Part shown: piece by piece, positions 1-6,335 of the stretch
Numbering within the stretch: the first letter of the stretch is position 1
How the letters are laid out: each line of letters starts with the position of its first letter
Assembly: GCA_900766635.1 (NCBI GenBank)
Contig: CAAFWA010000197.1
Coordinates: forward strand, 1-6,931
Length of the DNA: 6,931 nt
Source: an uncultured Acinetobacter sp.
GTDB taxonomy: Bacteria > Pseudomonadota > Gammaproteobacteria > Pseudomonadales > Moraxellaceae
Direction of reading: 5' to 3'
Position numbers and translations under genes: made by a program
The notes under the pieces: model-generated
Database searches by the model: none
Told to the model about the DNA's origin: nothing
What the model saw: the letters and a program-made list of their open reading frames with translations, nothing else

Positions 1-1
1 T

Positions 2-379
2 GCACTCGAAGAAAAACTTGGGATTAATTTATTTCCGACTTTAAAAGACAGCGAAAAACGCAAAATTTATCATTTGCCGCTTAAAGCAAGTGATGTCAAA
101 GTCAATCAAACGATTAGCCTAAACACGACAGATACAAAGAGTCAATGTGCAACAGCTGTGACGCAAAAACAAATTCAAACCACGCAAAAATTGTTTCAGC
201 CAAGTGCAAGCTATGAGGGTGTGATGACTGAAGTTTTAGCCAAAATTAAGGTTGAACCACAAGCTCAACCAACCACGGAGCCAAAAGCTGCCGAGCCACA
301 GGCACAAAGCACAGAAAATTCAGGTCTGTTAAAAATTATTATGGAAATTGTGCAATTCTTACTACAGTTACTCAAATAA
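2..379 (+). CDS. C-terminal part of a plus-strand protein, possibly a DNA/RNA non-specific endonuclease
   Basis: The reading frame is open from the window edge to the TAA at 377-379, so this is the last 125 codons of a longer gene. A TTG at 74 could be read as a start, but it lies inside a continuous frame with no ribosome site. The visible part opens with a segment containing LEEKLGINLFPTL, which resembles the end of the NUC1/Serratia-type endonuclease domain (typically a 'DEIE..TGLDFFPAL'-like stretch). That domain call rests on this short resemblance only; the H-N-H catalytic core would lie outside the window. A Thr/Gln-rich stretch follows, then a Pro/Glu/Ala/Gln linker containing EPQAQ twice (codons from 254 and 293). 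The last 19 residues form a hydrophobic amphipathic helix (LLKIIMEIVQFLLQLLK) that could bind a membrane or partner. The next gene starts 51 nt downstream on the same strand, so co-transcription is plausible. Confidence 0.6.
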   Translation, partial: ALEEKLGINLFPTLKDSEKRKIYHLPLKASDVKVNQTISLNTTDTKSQCATAVTQKQIQTTQKLFQPSASYEGVMTEVLAKIKVEPQAQPTTEPKAAEPQAQSTENSGLLKIIMEIVQFLLQLLK

Positions 380-430
380 ATGAGTAAAGTAGAAGTAATT
401 TCGCTGATAAGTTAAAAGAAGAGACGCGCA

Positions 431-676
431 ATGTTTAAAGCATTTCAACAAGGCACCGAATCAACCGCAATTTATGATTTGACCTTAGAAAATGATGTAG
501 ATCGAGTCAGTATTTATGGCAACTTGCAGATTCATAAAGATCAGCAAGGTTTAGCAGCTGCTAAAAAACTTCAAGCCTTATTAAATGATATTGTGACGCA
601 ACTTGAAGCCGAAGCAGATTTGCCAAGCAAACTTGAATATCCTGATGCTGATGAAGTGGAAAATCCATTTTTATAA
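431..676 (+). CDS. small acidic hypothetical protein (81 aa)
   Basis: I do not recognise a named family. The protein starts MFKAFQQGTES. Residues about 12-36 alternate in a beta-strand-like way (AIYDLTLE, DRVSIYGNLQI). Residues 38-62 form a likely amphipathic helix (GLAAAKKLQALLNDIVTQLE), and the tail from 60 is acidic with little basic charge (EAEADLPSKLEYPDADEVENPFL region). There is no signal peptide or membrane helix, so it is probably a small soluble cytoplasmic protein. A purine-rich AAAAGAAGAGA stretch sits just upstream of the ATG at 431 and supports this start. It lies 51 nt after the preceding gene and runs straight into a strong terminator, consistent with being the last gene of a short operon. 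The coding frame is clean and the codon use resembles its neighbours, so it is probably a real gene. Its function is unknown. Confidence 0.75.
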   Translation: MFKAFQQGTESTAIYDLTLENDVDRVSIYGNLQIHKDQQGLAAAKKLQALLNDIVTQLEAEADLPSKLEYPDADEVENPFL

Positions 677-678
677 TA

Positions 679-708
679 AAAAAAGAGCACCGATGGGTGC
701 TCTTTTTT
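679..708. terminator. bidirectional intrinsic terminator between the small hypothetical gene and hisF
   Basis: A perfect 13-bp stem pairs 679-691 with 696-708 around the 4-nt loop GATG. The GC-rich core is GAGCACC/GGTGCTC. The A run on the left and T run on the right supply a U tract on either strand. It starts 2 nt after the plus-strand stop and ends 8 nt before the hisF stop, so it serves both convergent genes. Confidence 0.92.
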
Positions 709-716
709 ATGCTCTA

Positions 717-1475
717 TTACAAGCGCATTTCAATGCCTTGCGCCGCTAAATATTGCTTGGCTTCAGGAATGGTATGTTGACCAAAGTGGAAAATAGAAGC
801 AGCTAACACGGCATCAGCACCGCCTTGTAAAATGCCATCGGCTAAATGCTGTAAGTTGCCTACACCACCTGAGGCAATGGTCGGAATGGTGACACGGTCA
901 TTAATTTGGCGCATTAAAGCCAAGTCATAACCTGCTTTGGTACCATCGGCATCCATTGAGGTAATTAATAATTCGCCTGCACCAAAGTCGGCCATTTTAA
1001 CTGCCCATTCAATCGCATCAATACCGGTTTCTTTACGACCGCCGTGGGTGAAAATTTCCCATTTGTTGTCACCGGTTTTTTTCGCATCAATGGCAACTAC
1101 AATACATTGTGCGCCAAAACGTTGTGATGCTTCTTGTACAAATTCAGGGTTATAAATCGCCGCTGAGTTAATGCTGACTTTATCGGCACCTGCATTTAAC
1201 AGTAAGCGAATATCTTCAACTTTACGCACGCCACCGCCTACAGTGAGCGGTACAAATACGCTTTCTGCCATACGCTCTACAGTACGGTAAGTGGTATCAC
1301 GGCCATTGGATGTAGCGGTAATGTCAAGGAAGGTAATTTCATCGGCACCTTGTTCGTTATAACGGCGTGCAACTTCGACAGGATCGCCCGCATCACGAAT
1401 ATCAAGGAACTGCACACCCTTTACAACACGACCGTTGTCCACGTCTAGGCAAGGAATAATACGTTTAGCAAGCAT
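717..1475 (-). CDS. hisF: imidazole glycerol phosphate synthase cyclase subunit HisF
   Basis: This is the cyclase subunit of the HisF-HisH complex. It converts PRFAR plus ammonia (channelled from HisH glutaminase) to imidazole glycerol phosphate and AICAR in cytoplasmic histidine synthesis. The 252-aa length is standard for the family. The (beta/alpha)8 barrel begins [19 protein letters not shown], with catalytic Asp11. The second catalytic Asp130 is in VVAIDAKK. Phosphate-binding glycines are at LTVGGGVR (about 78-84) and IASGGVGN (about 200-207). The ATG at 1475 is chosen because GGAAA (1481-1485) lies 7 nt upstream. An in-frame TTG at 1487 would add four residues, but it overlaps that ribosome site. 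The gene is divergent from thrB and monocistronic here: hisH is not in the window, and hisA is about 3.1 kb away on the same strand. Confidence 0.97.
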   Translation of the reverse strand: MLAKRIIPCLDVDNGRVVKGVQFLDIRDAGDPVEVARRYNEQGADEITFLDITATSNGRDTTYRTVERMAESVFVPLTVGGGVRKVEDIRLLLNAGADKVSINSAAIYNPEFVQEASQRFGAQCIVVAIDAKKTGDNKWEIFTHGGRKETGIDAIEWAVKMADFGAGELLITSMDADGTKAGYDLALMRQINDRVTIPTIASGGVGNLQHLADGILQGGADAVLAASIFHFGQHTIPEAKQYLAAQGIEMRL

Positions 1476-1480
1476 AATTT

Positions 1481-1505
1481 TTTCCAATAATTACAGCCAA
1501 TTATA
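1481..1505 (-). promoter_or_regulatory. candidate hisF -10 element and ribosome binding site
   Basis: Read on the minus strand, a perfect TATAAT lies at 1505-1500, which would place the transcript start near 1493 and give a leader of about 18 nt. GGAAA follows at 1485-1481, well spaced for the ATG at 1475. No convincing -35 hexamer lies 16-18 nt upstream, so the promoter call rests on the -10 element and its position. Confidence 0.45.
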
Positions 1506-1588
1506 AAACTAACCCACCTAAGCGCTACACCTTGGCAGATTGACAGGCTATTCTAGCAAAATTGAGTAAGATTTATTGCAGGTTTTGT

Positions 1589-2536
1589 ATGTCGGTTTAT
1601 ACCACTTTGACTTTACAGGAAGTTCAGGATTTTGCTGCACCTTATGGCTTAAATGTGATTGACCTGATTCCGATTCAAGGCGGTATTCAAAATACCAATT
1701 ACTTTTTAACCTGCCAAGAGGGTAGCCAATTTGTCTTGACCTTGTTTGAAGAGTTAGATCATCAAGCGGCAGGTGAGTTAGTACCTGTATTGGTTCATCT
1801 TGCTCAACATGGCGTGGTTGTACCTGTACCGCTGCATGTCAATGGTGAAGCGATTTTGACTTTAAAAGATAAACCTGCACAAATTGCGCCACGTTTACAA
1901 GGTCAACATCCTCAGCCTGCAAATTTAGCGCAAGTTATTGAAATCGCGACGGCCCAAGCCAAAATGCATGTGGCCCTACAGCAATTTCCATTACAGCGTT
2001 CCAACGTGCGCGATCATCAGTATTGGATGCAAGTGGGTCGTGAGCTGCAACCCAACCTAAATGCAGCCGATCAAACATTACTAAGCGAGTTATTTGGCTT
2101 ATTTGATAAATTAACAACTGCGCATCCCAATCGTCCGCGTGGCTTAATTCACGCTGATTTATTTCGTGATAACACCTTATTTGCAGGCGATCAGCTCGTC
2201 GGCATCTTAGATTTTTACGAAATGAATCATGATGACTTACTGTTTGATATTGCGATTACTCTAAATGATTTTTGCACTGATGAGGATTTTGGCTTAAATC
2301 CAGAAAAAATGGCGGCATTTTTAACCGCCTATGCGGCTATTCGTCCGTTAACTGATGATGAGCGAGCGTGTTTAGAGATTTATTTGGCGATGGCAGCAGG
2401 GCGCTTTTGGTTAATGCGTTTACGTGTGGCAGCGAAAAATACTCAATTGGGTTTAAATAGCGATGATATTTTGCATAAAAATCCCAATGAGATGCGTCAT
2501 ATGCTGATGAATCGCTTAAAATTTGTCACAGCATAA
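1589..2536 (+). CDS. thrB: homoserine kinase, APH/choline-kinase-like type (ThrB)
   Basis: ATP-dependent phosphorylation of L-homoserine to O-phosphohomoserine, the step before threonine synthase. This is the aminoglycoside-phosphotransferase-fold form found in Pseudomonas and Acinetobacter relatives, not the GHMP-kinase form of E. coli. The 315-aa protein starts MSVYTTLTLQEVQ. The conserved N-lobe segment IPIQGGIQNTNYFL is at about 27-40. The catalytic Brenner motif HADLFRDN spans 188-195 (Asp190, Asn195). The metal-binding Asp208 is in GILDFYE, followed by DDLLFDIAI, typical of the family. The ATG at 1589 is preferred, with a modest AGG about 7 nt upstream. An in-frame TTG at 1562 would add nine atypical residues. 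A perfect TTGACA occurs upstream at 1540-1545, but no good -10 pairs with it. The next gene follows after 17 nt, suggesting co-transcription. Confidence 0.95.
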   Translation: MSVYTTLTLQEVQDFAAPYGLNVIDLIPIQGGIQNTNYFLTCQEGSQFVLTLFEELDHQAAGELVPVLVHLAQHGVVVPVPLHVNGEAILTLKDKPAQIAPRLQGQHPQPANLAQVIEIATAQAKMHVALQQFPLQRSNVRDHQYWMQVGRELQPNLNAADQTLLSELFGLFDKLTTAHPNRPRGLIHADLFRDNTLFAGDQLVGILDFYEMNHDDLLFDIAITLNDFCTDEDFGLNPEKMAAFLTAYAAIRPLTDDERACLEIYLAMAAGRFWLMRLRVAAKNTQLGLNSDDILHKNPNEMRHMLMNRLKFVTA

Positions 2537-2553
2537 AATGAATGGGAATACCA

Positions 2554-3210
2554 ATGCGTGATCAGGGACGTTTAATCGAATGGTTTGATGAAAAAGGCTA
2601 TGGCTTTATTCAGCCCAATGACAGCCAAAAAGATCGGGTTTTTTTACACATTAAAGACTTTGCCCGTCCCGGTCCGCGCCCCATTATTGGTTGTGCTTTA
2701 GAATACGTTCCTTTTGCCGATGGTAAAGGGCGTTTTCGCGCTTATCAAGTGCGGTATGTATCGCATAAATCAGCAAATGAAGGTTATAAGCATCGAAATA
2801 CAGATCGAAGAAAAAAATCAGTACATCTTTCAGTACATAAAAATGGGCATAAAAAGTCACCTTTTTTAAAGTATTTGAGTCTCTCTTACTTACCCCTACT
2901 CGCTATTTGCACACTGTTAGGATATTTAGATATCGGGATTTTAGTGTTAGTGCTCATGGTGAATTGTTTGACTTTTATCCTTTATTTTATTGATAAAGTC
3001 AAAGCCGTACAGCAAAAGTGGAGAATTCAAGAGAAAACTTTGCACATTCTAGCAGTATTAGGTGGATGGCCGACAGCTTTCCTTGCACAAGAAAAGTTTC
3101 GTCATAAAACACAAAAACAAACATTTCGTGACACCTACTTCATTACAATTGTAGTAAATATTTTGATCATGGCTTGTCTGATTCTCCCTATACAGTCGTT
3201 TATTTTATAA
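2554..3210 (+). CDS. cold-shock-domain / DUF1294 membrane protein
   Basis: A two-part protein of 218 aa. Residues 1-70 form a cold-shock (OB-fold) domain: GRLIEWFDEKGYGFIQP carries the RNP1-like motif (KGYGFIQ) and VFLHI the RNP2-like motif, so it should bind single-stranded RNA or DNA. A basic linker follows at about 71-105. The DUF1294 part has predicted membrane helices at about 107-123, 126-146 and 194-214, plus a weaker hydrophobic stretch at 163-178. Its hallmark residues are FIDKVKAVQQKWRIQE (about 145-160), LGGWP (169-173) and FRHKTQK (182-188). This architecture is known in proteobacteria, but the role is not established. Tethering nucleic acid at the inner membrane is an inference. 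The ATG at 2554 is chosen because GGGAA (2544-2548) lies 5 nt upstream; the in-frame ATG at 2542 has no ribosome site. It is 17 nt after thrB and 26 nt before the next gene. Confidence 0.88.
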   Translation: MRDQGRLIEWFDEKGYGFIQPNDSQKDRVFLHIKDFARPGPRPIIGCALEYVPFADGKGRFRAYQVRYVSHKSANEGYKHRNTDRRKKSVHLSVHKNGHKKSPFLKYLSLSYLPLLAICTLLGYLDIGILVLVLMVNCLTFILYFIDKVKAVQQKWRIQEKTLHILAVLGGWPTAFLAQEKFRHKTQKQTFRDTYFITIVVNILIMACLILPIQSFIL

Positions 3211-3236
3211 AGATCAATTTTTAAAAGAGTTAAAAA

Positions 3237-3623
3237 ATGACGTATTCAATTGATAAAGATCCAAACCGAACCCTCACTTTTGTTTTATATGTGTTGTACA
3301 TTGTGGCGATTTTTAGTGCAGGTATTTTAGCCATTGTGGCTTTAATCATTAATTACTTAAAACTCGATTCGGTTAAAACCTCAATTTTTGAAAGTCACTT
3401 TCGCTTTCAAATTCGTACCTTTTGGTGGTACTTGGCATGGACCATCATCGCATTTATCCCATTTTTATTCATCTTCTTTACAGGTGAAGACCCCGCTTTA
3501 TTTGCGAGTGTCACTTTAGGTGCAAGCATTTTTTGTGTTGGTGTATTAGGGCTATCATGGCTTTGGGTGGTGTATCGCGCCATTAAAGGCATCATTCGCC
3601 TTAATGATAATCAAGCGATTTAA
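3237..3623 (+). CDS. small three-helix inner-membrane protein, DUF4870/COG3671-like
   Basis: A 128-aa integral membrane protein of unknown function. Predicted helices are at about 13-40, 62-82 and 87-112. The loop after helix 1 carries the recognisable ESHFRFQIRTFWW segment (52-64), and the C-terminus has VVYRAIKGIIRLND (111-124). Both match my memory of the COG3671/DUF4870-type family, in which these positions are usually SHFRWQIRTFW and YRxxKGWLxLNDG. No catalytic motif is visible. AAAAGAG (3223-3229) upstream of the ATG supports the start. It is the last gene of the group beginning with thrB and ends at a strong terminator. A shared function with its neighbours cannot be inferred beyond co-transcription. 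Confidence 0.85.
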   Translation: MTYSIDKDPNRTLTFVLYVLYIVAIFSAGILAIVALIINYLKLDSVKTSIFESHFRFQIRTFWWYLAWTIIAFIPFLFIFFTGEDPALFASVTLGASIFCVGVLGLSWLWVVYRAIKGIIRLNDNQAI

Positions 3624-3625
3624 AC

Positions 3626-3652
3626 AAAATCCCCTATGCTTTAGGGGATTTT
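3626..3652. terminator. bidirectional intrinsic terminator overlapping the end of the DMT gene
   Basis: An 11-bp stem pairs AAAATCCCCTA (3626-3636) with TAGGGGATTTT (3642-3652) around the loop TGCTT. On the plus strand a T run to 3654 follows. On the minus strand the stem is followed by TTTTGTTT. It begins 2 nt after the plus-strand stop at 3623. The minus-strand stop codon (3634-3636) and the last codons of the transporter lie within the hairpin. Confidence 0.9.
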
Positions 3653-4533
3653 TTGTTAAGAGATTTTGGGCGCCATTCACTCGCAACAATGCCAAGCACC
3701 ACCAAAAAGCCGCCTAACAGTACAACGAAAGGTAAGCGCTCACCGGTAAGTCTGGCAAATAAACTCGCCCAAATGGGTTCTCCTGCATAAATAATTGCAG
3801 CTTGTGAGGGATCGACCATTTGTTGTGCCCAATTCATCACCAACTGAATACAAGCACTTGCAAGCCCTAGTCCAATTAAAATAAAAAATAAATGCGGATG
3901 CCACTCAGGCAATTGTGTTTCACCTATACACGGGGCAATACAAAAACAAAATAGTGAGGCAAAGATTAACTGCAACACTGTAACCCGTTGAGTATTAACT
4001 TTGGGTGCAAAGTAACTAATTAAAATAATTTCAAGTGCAATGGCAATAGAACTGAGTAAGGTCAGGAGCTGCCCAAAGTTTAATGAAATGGTACCTAAGC
4101 CATTGCCTGTTAAAAACAATAAACCTAAAAAAGCTAAGGCTGCACCTAGCCATGTCATGACATGTGGTTTTTTCGCAAACAATAACCACAATAACATCGG
4201 TACTAAAGGTACATACAGCGCAGTCAAAAATGCTGATTCGCTGCTACTAATGGTCTGTAAACCAATGGTTTGTGTGCCGTAACCAAGCGCAATCACTAAA
4301 CCAATGGCTGCACCTGCATACACTTCAAAAGCACGCATACCTTTTAATGACTTCCACGAAATAAAGCTCACTGCAAGGGCAGCCGCAGCAAAACGAAGCG
4401 CCACAAACAACACAGGGCTTGATAAGGTCAAGCCATATTTAACCACCACAAAGGTGGCTCCCCAAACAATGGTAATCAGAAGTAGCGCGAATTGCGGCAG
4501 TTTAGATTGGAATCGGGAGAATAAACTAGACAT
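3634..4533 (-). CDS. EamA/DMT-superfamily transporter (10 TM)
   Basis: A 299-aa inner-membrane permease of the drug/metabolite transporter superfamily, built from two EamA repeats of about five helices each. Predicted helices are at about 13-33, 39-58, 71-91, 98-118, 125-143, 152-173, 183-202, 215-234, 243-262 and 267-285. Family hallmarks are WGATFVVVKYG in helix 1 (24-34), VALRFAAAALA in helix 2, FLTALYVPLVP in helix 4, and the second-repeat YAGEPIWASLFA (249-260). The C-terminus is short and basic (RPKSLNKKSPKA). Such proteins usually export amino acids or other small metabolites by proton exchange; the substrate cannot be read from sequence. The ATG at 4533 is the natural start but has only a weak upstream AGG about 12 nt away. 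The gene lies just beyond the hisA terminator, so it depends on readthrough or on a promoter at the hisA 3' end. Confidence 0.93.
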   Translation of the reverse strand: MSSLFSRFQSKLPQFALLLITIVWGATFVVVKYGLTLSSPVLFVALRFAAAALAVSFISWKSLKGMRAFEVYAGAAIGLVIALGYGTQTIGLQTISSSESAFLTALYVPLVPMLLWLLFAKKPHVMTWLGAALAFLGLLFLTGNGLGTISLNFGQLLTLLSSIAIALEIILISYFAPKVNTQRVTVLQLIFASLFCFCIAPCIGETQLPEWHPHLFFILIGLGLASACIQLVMNWAQQMVDPSQAAIIYAGEPIWASLFARLTGERLPFVVLLGGFLVVLGIVASEWRPKSLNKKSPKA

Positions 4534-4560
4534 GATAGATCAACGCCTAAAATGAAAAAT

Positions 4561-4587
4561 AAAAAGAGGTCCGAAGACCCCTTTTTT
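4561..4587 (-). terminator. hisA intrinsic terminator with a C(UUCG)G tetraloop
   Basis: The stem pairs 4561-4571 with 4576-4586 and has one A.C mismatch (4567/4580) around the plus-strand loop CGAA. On the minus strand, the direction of hisA, this reads GGTC-TTCG-GACC. The closing pair makes the exceptionally stable C(UUCG)G tetraloop, followed by a five-T run. It lies 21 nt past the hisA stop and 27 nt before the next minus-strand start. Confidence 0.85.
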
Positions 4588-4607
4588 AATGACTTTAAAA
4601 TGGTGAT

Positions 4608-5330
4608 TTAAGCATCAAGAACAGCTTGTGCTTCACGTAGATTTAAAGTGCCCTCGTAAATCGCACGACCTGTAATCGCACCTAAAATACCCGGTTGGCC
4701 TTTTAAACCATGTACGTCATCAATATTGGTCACGCCACCTGAAGCAATTACAGGTAGACCTGAATAAGTTGCAAGATTGACCGTTTGTTCAATATTCACG
4801 CCTTGCATCATGCCATCACGTGCAATATCGGTATATACAATGCTTGATACGCCGGCATCTGCAAAACGTTTTGCAAGCTCTGTGGCTTTTACGTCAGTCA
4901 CATTGGCCCAACCATCAGTTGCCACCATGCCATTCATTGCATCAATACCGACAATGATATGACCTGCAAATTTCTTGCATGCTTCTTCAACAAACTCAGG
5001 CTCTTGTACCGCTTTAGTGCCAATAATTACATAAGACACGCCTGCATCTAAGTAATGTTCAATGGTTTCAAGCGAACGAATACCACCACCAATTTGAATT
5101 GGTAAGTTTGGCTGTGCTTTGGCAATCGCTTCAACCACAGGTTTATGAATTGGCGTACCTGCGAAAGCACCGTTTAAATCGACCAAATGTAAACGACGTG
5201 CACCTTCGTTTACCCAATGCTGTGCTGTTGCGACTGGGTCATCAGAAAATACGGTATCGTCTTCCATACGACCTTGTTTTAAACGTACGCATTTGCCGTC
5301 TTTAAGGTCAATTGCAGGAATGATTAGCAT
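4608..5330 (-). CDS. hisA: ProFAR isomerase HisA
   Basis: 1-(5-phosphoribosyl)-5-[(5-phosphoribosylamino)methylideneamino]imidazole-4-carboxamide isomerase. It catalyses the Amadori rearrangement of ProFAR to PRFAR, the substrate of HisF. The 240-aa length is normal. The barrel begins [19 protein letters not shown] with catalytic Asp8. The second catalytic Asp130 is in [10 protein letters not shown]. Phosphate-site glycines are at IQIGGGIRS (78-86) and IASGGVTN (195-202). The conserved TDIARDGM segment is at 167-174. Divergent half-barrel similarity to HisF is visible around each Asp and GG motif, as is known for this pair. The start at 5330 is supported by TAGGAG (5343-5338 on the minus strand), 7 nt upstream. 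It appears monocistronic: its terminator follows, and the upstream gene on the same strand has its own terminator. Confidence 0.97.
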   Translation of the reverse strand: MLIIPAIDLKDGKCVRLKQGRMEDDTVFSDDPVATAQHWVNEGARRLHLVDLNGAFAGTPIHKPVVEAIAKAQPNLPIQIGGGIRSLETIEHYLDAGVSYVIIGTKAVQEPEFVEEACKKFAGHIIVGIDAMNGMVATDGWANVTDVKATELAKRFADAGVSSIVYTDIARDGMMQGVNIEQTVNLATYSGLPVIASGGVTNIDDVHGLKGQPGILGAITGRAIYEGTLNLREAQAVLDA

Positions 5331-5337
5331 GCTTTCG

Positions 5338-5343
5338 CTCCTA
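5338..5343 (-). promoter_or_regulatory. hisA ribosome binding site
   Basis: Read on the minus strand this is TAGGAG, 7 nt before the ATG. It is the best Shine-Dalgarno match among the two his genes here. I could not find a convincing -35/-10 pair in the leader between 5344 and 5500, nor a histidine-rich leader peptide. Confidence 0.7.
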
Positions 5344-5501
5344 GCCTAATCGTATTAAATAGAATGAGGGGCATCTTAACAAACAAATCAATAATCTCTA
5401 AATAAAAAACCGCAAAAATTGCTGCTTTGCTTGTTGATGGCATTATCATTAGGTGAGGGTTTAAAGCTAACTCTAGCGCTTAAAGCTTGATCGGCTGTAT
5501 A

Positions 5502-5532
5502 AAAAAAGCCTAGATCATCTCTAGGCTTTTTT
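5502..5532. terminator. intrinsic terminator after the acidic repeat gene
   Basis: A perfect 13-bp stem pairs AAAAAAGCCTAGA (5502-5514) with TCTAGGCTTTTTT (5520-5532) around the 5-nt loop TCATC. It lies 22 nt past the stop of the minus-strand acidic protein gene and has a U tract in both directions. It separates that gene from hisA. Confidence 0.92.
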
Positions 5533-5554
5533 GTAGTTCATACAAGATGAACAA

Positions 5555-6325
5555 TTAACCGAAGAATGGTAAGTTGATGTCTAAGTCAACATTAGATAGA
5601 GCATTGCCTAAACCATTGACTAAACCAACTACACCGTCACCCACTTGTTGAACTGTTTCACCGACTTGTTCAACCACAGGAACTTCTGCATCTAATGTTG
5701 GTGCAAGAGAGTCTAAAATACCATCTACAGTATCAGCAACATCATTTGCAACACCACCTAGAGTATCAAGTGGATCTGTTAATAAATCTTGCACTAAATC
5801 TAATGGATTGATGTCAGCAACGTAGTCACCTAAACCATCCACATCGCCTACTACTAAATCTAAAGTGTCTTCAAGGCCTGCTGTTAATTCACCCACCACA
5901 GGTACATCATTGAGCTGATCAAGAATTGGATCAACCACATCTGTTGCAAGTGTATCTACAGTCGTAGCGGCATTGTTCACTGCTTCGCCTACAGTGTCTG
6001 TTACGCCATTTAATAGGGTATCTAAGCCATCAACTACAGAGCCTGTTGTGAAGGCATCAGCAGTTGCATATAACGTATCTGTTAAATTGTCTCCTGCATT
6101 GTCAACAAGGTTGTTTACAGTTTCAACCGTATTACCAAGAACTGGTAAGTTTGATAAACCATCAAGTAATGGATCAACAATTTGAGAAACGGCTTCAACG
6201 ACAGTTTCAACTACTTGAGCAACTACATTGATGATTTTACCCAAAATAGATGAAAAACCTTGAGAAGCTGCAGTGAATACACCGTTAAATAAACCGCCGC
6301 CTAATAAGCCACCAAATAAAGCCAT
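5555..6325 (-). CDS. extremely acidic, internally repetitive protein of unknown family (256 aa)
   Basis: I do not recognise a family. By hand count there are about 32 Asp and 9 Glu against a single Lys (residue 30), with no Arg, His, Cys or Trp, giving a net charge near -40. The N-terminus is Gly/Phe/Leu-rich (MALFGGLLGGGLFNGVF) and lacks the basic n-region of a Sec signal. Residues 30-245 are Val/Leu/Asp/Thr/Asn-rich, with hydrophobics every 3-4 residues, as in amphipathic helices broken by Pro/Gly. A repeat is visible: DPLLDGLSNLPVLG (51-64), DPILDQLNDVPVVG (132-145) and a diverged DGILDSL...VPVVE (201-219), each followed by a Val/Leu-Asp helix. The tail is DLDINLPFFG. The ATG at 6325 has a strong GGAGA (6335-6331). 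A frame open to 6403 would add 26 Cys/Lys-rich residues unlike the rest. A surface, secreted (type I-like) or lipid-interface role is conceivable but unproven. Confidence 0.85.
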   Translation of the reverse strand: MALFGGLLGGGLFNGVFTAASQGFSSILGKIINVVAQVVETVVEAVSQIVDPLLDGLSNLPVLGNTVETVNNLVDNAGDNLTDTLYATADAFTTGSVVDGLDTLLNGVTDTVGEAVNNAATTVDTLATDVVDPILDQLNDVPVVGELTAGLEDTLDLVVGDVDGLGDYVADINPLDLVQDLLTDPLDTLGGVANDVADTVDGILDSLAPTLDAEVPVVEQVGETVQQVGDGVVGLVNGLGNALSNVDLDINLPFFG

Positions 6326-6330
6326 TTTTA

Positions 6331-6335
6331 TCTCC
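6331..6335 (-). promoter_or_regulatory. ribosome binding site fixing the start of the acidic repeat gene
   Basis: On the minus strand this reads GGAGA, 5 nt before the ATG at 6325. It decides this start over the longer open frame reaching 6403, whose first Met has no comparable site. Confidence 0.75.

Noticed and set aside
380..415. An 11-codon frame starting with the ATG directly after the stop of the left-edge gene
   Set aside because: It is very short with no ribosome site of its own; the ATG arises from the stop-codon context and nothing supports translation.
1540..1545. A perfect TTGACA upstream of thrB
   Set aside because: No acceptable -10 hexamer occurs 15-19 nt downstream (the nearest, TAAGAT, is 21 nt away), so I did not call it a promoter.
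1562..1588. TTG-initiated N-terminal extension of ThrB
   Set aside because: It has no ribosome site; the nine extra residues (MSKIYCRFC) are atypical, and ThrB proteins of this type begin near MSVYT.
2747..2755. AAGTGCGGT, the 9-base Haemophilus uptake-signal core
   Set aside because: It is a single copy inside a coding sequence in a probable Acinetobacter, which is not known to use this signal. Chance is the best explanation.
5404..5425. Minus-strand GCAATTTTTGC followed by six Ts ahead of hisA, attenuator-like
   Set aside because: The stem is only 4 bp with a 3-nt loop, and there is no histidine-rich leader peptide. It is too weak to call an attenuator or terminator.
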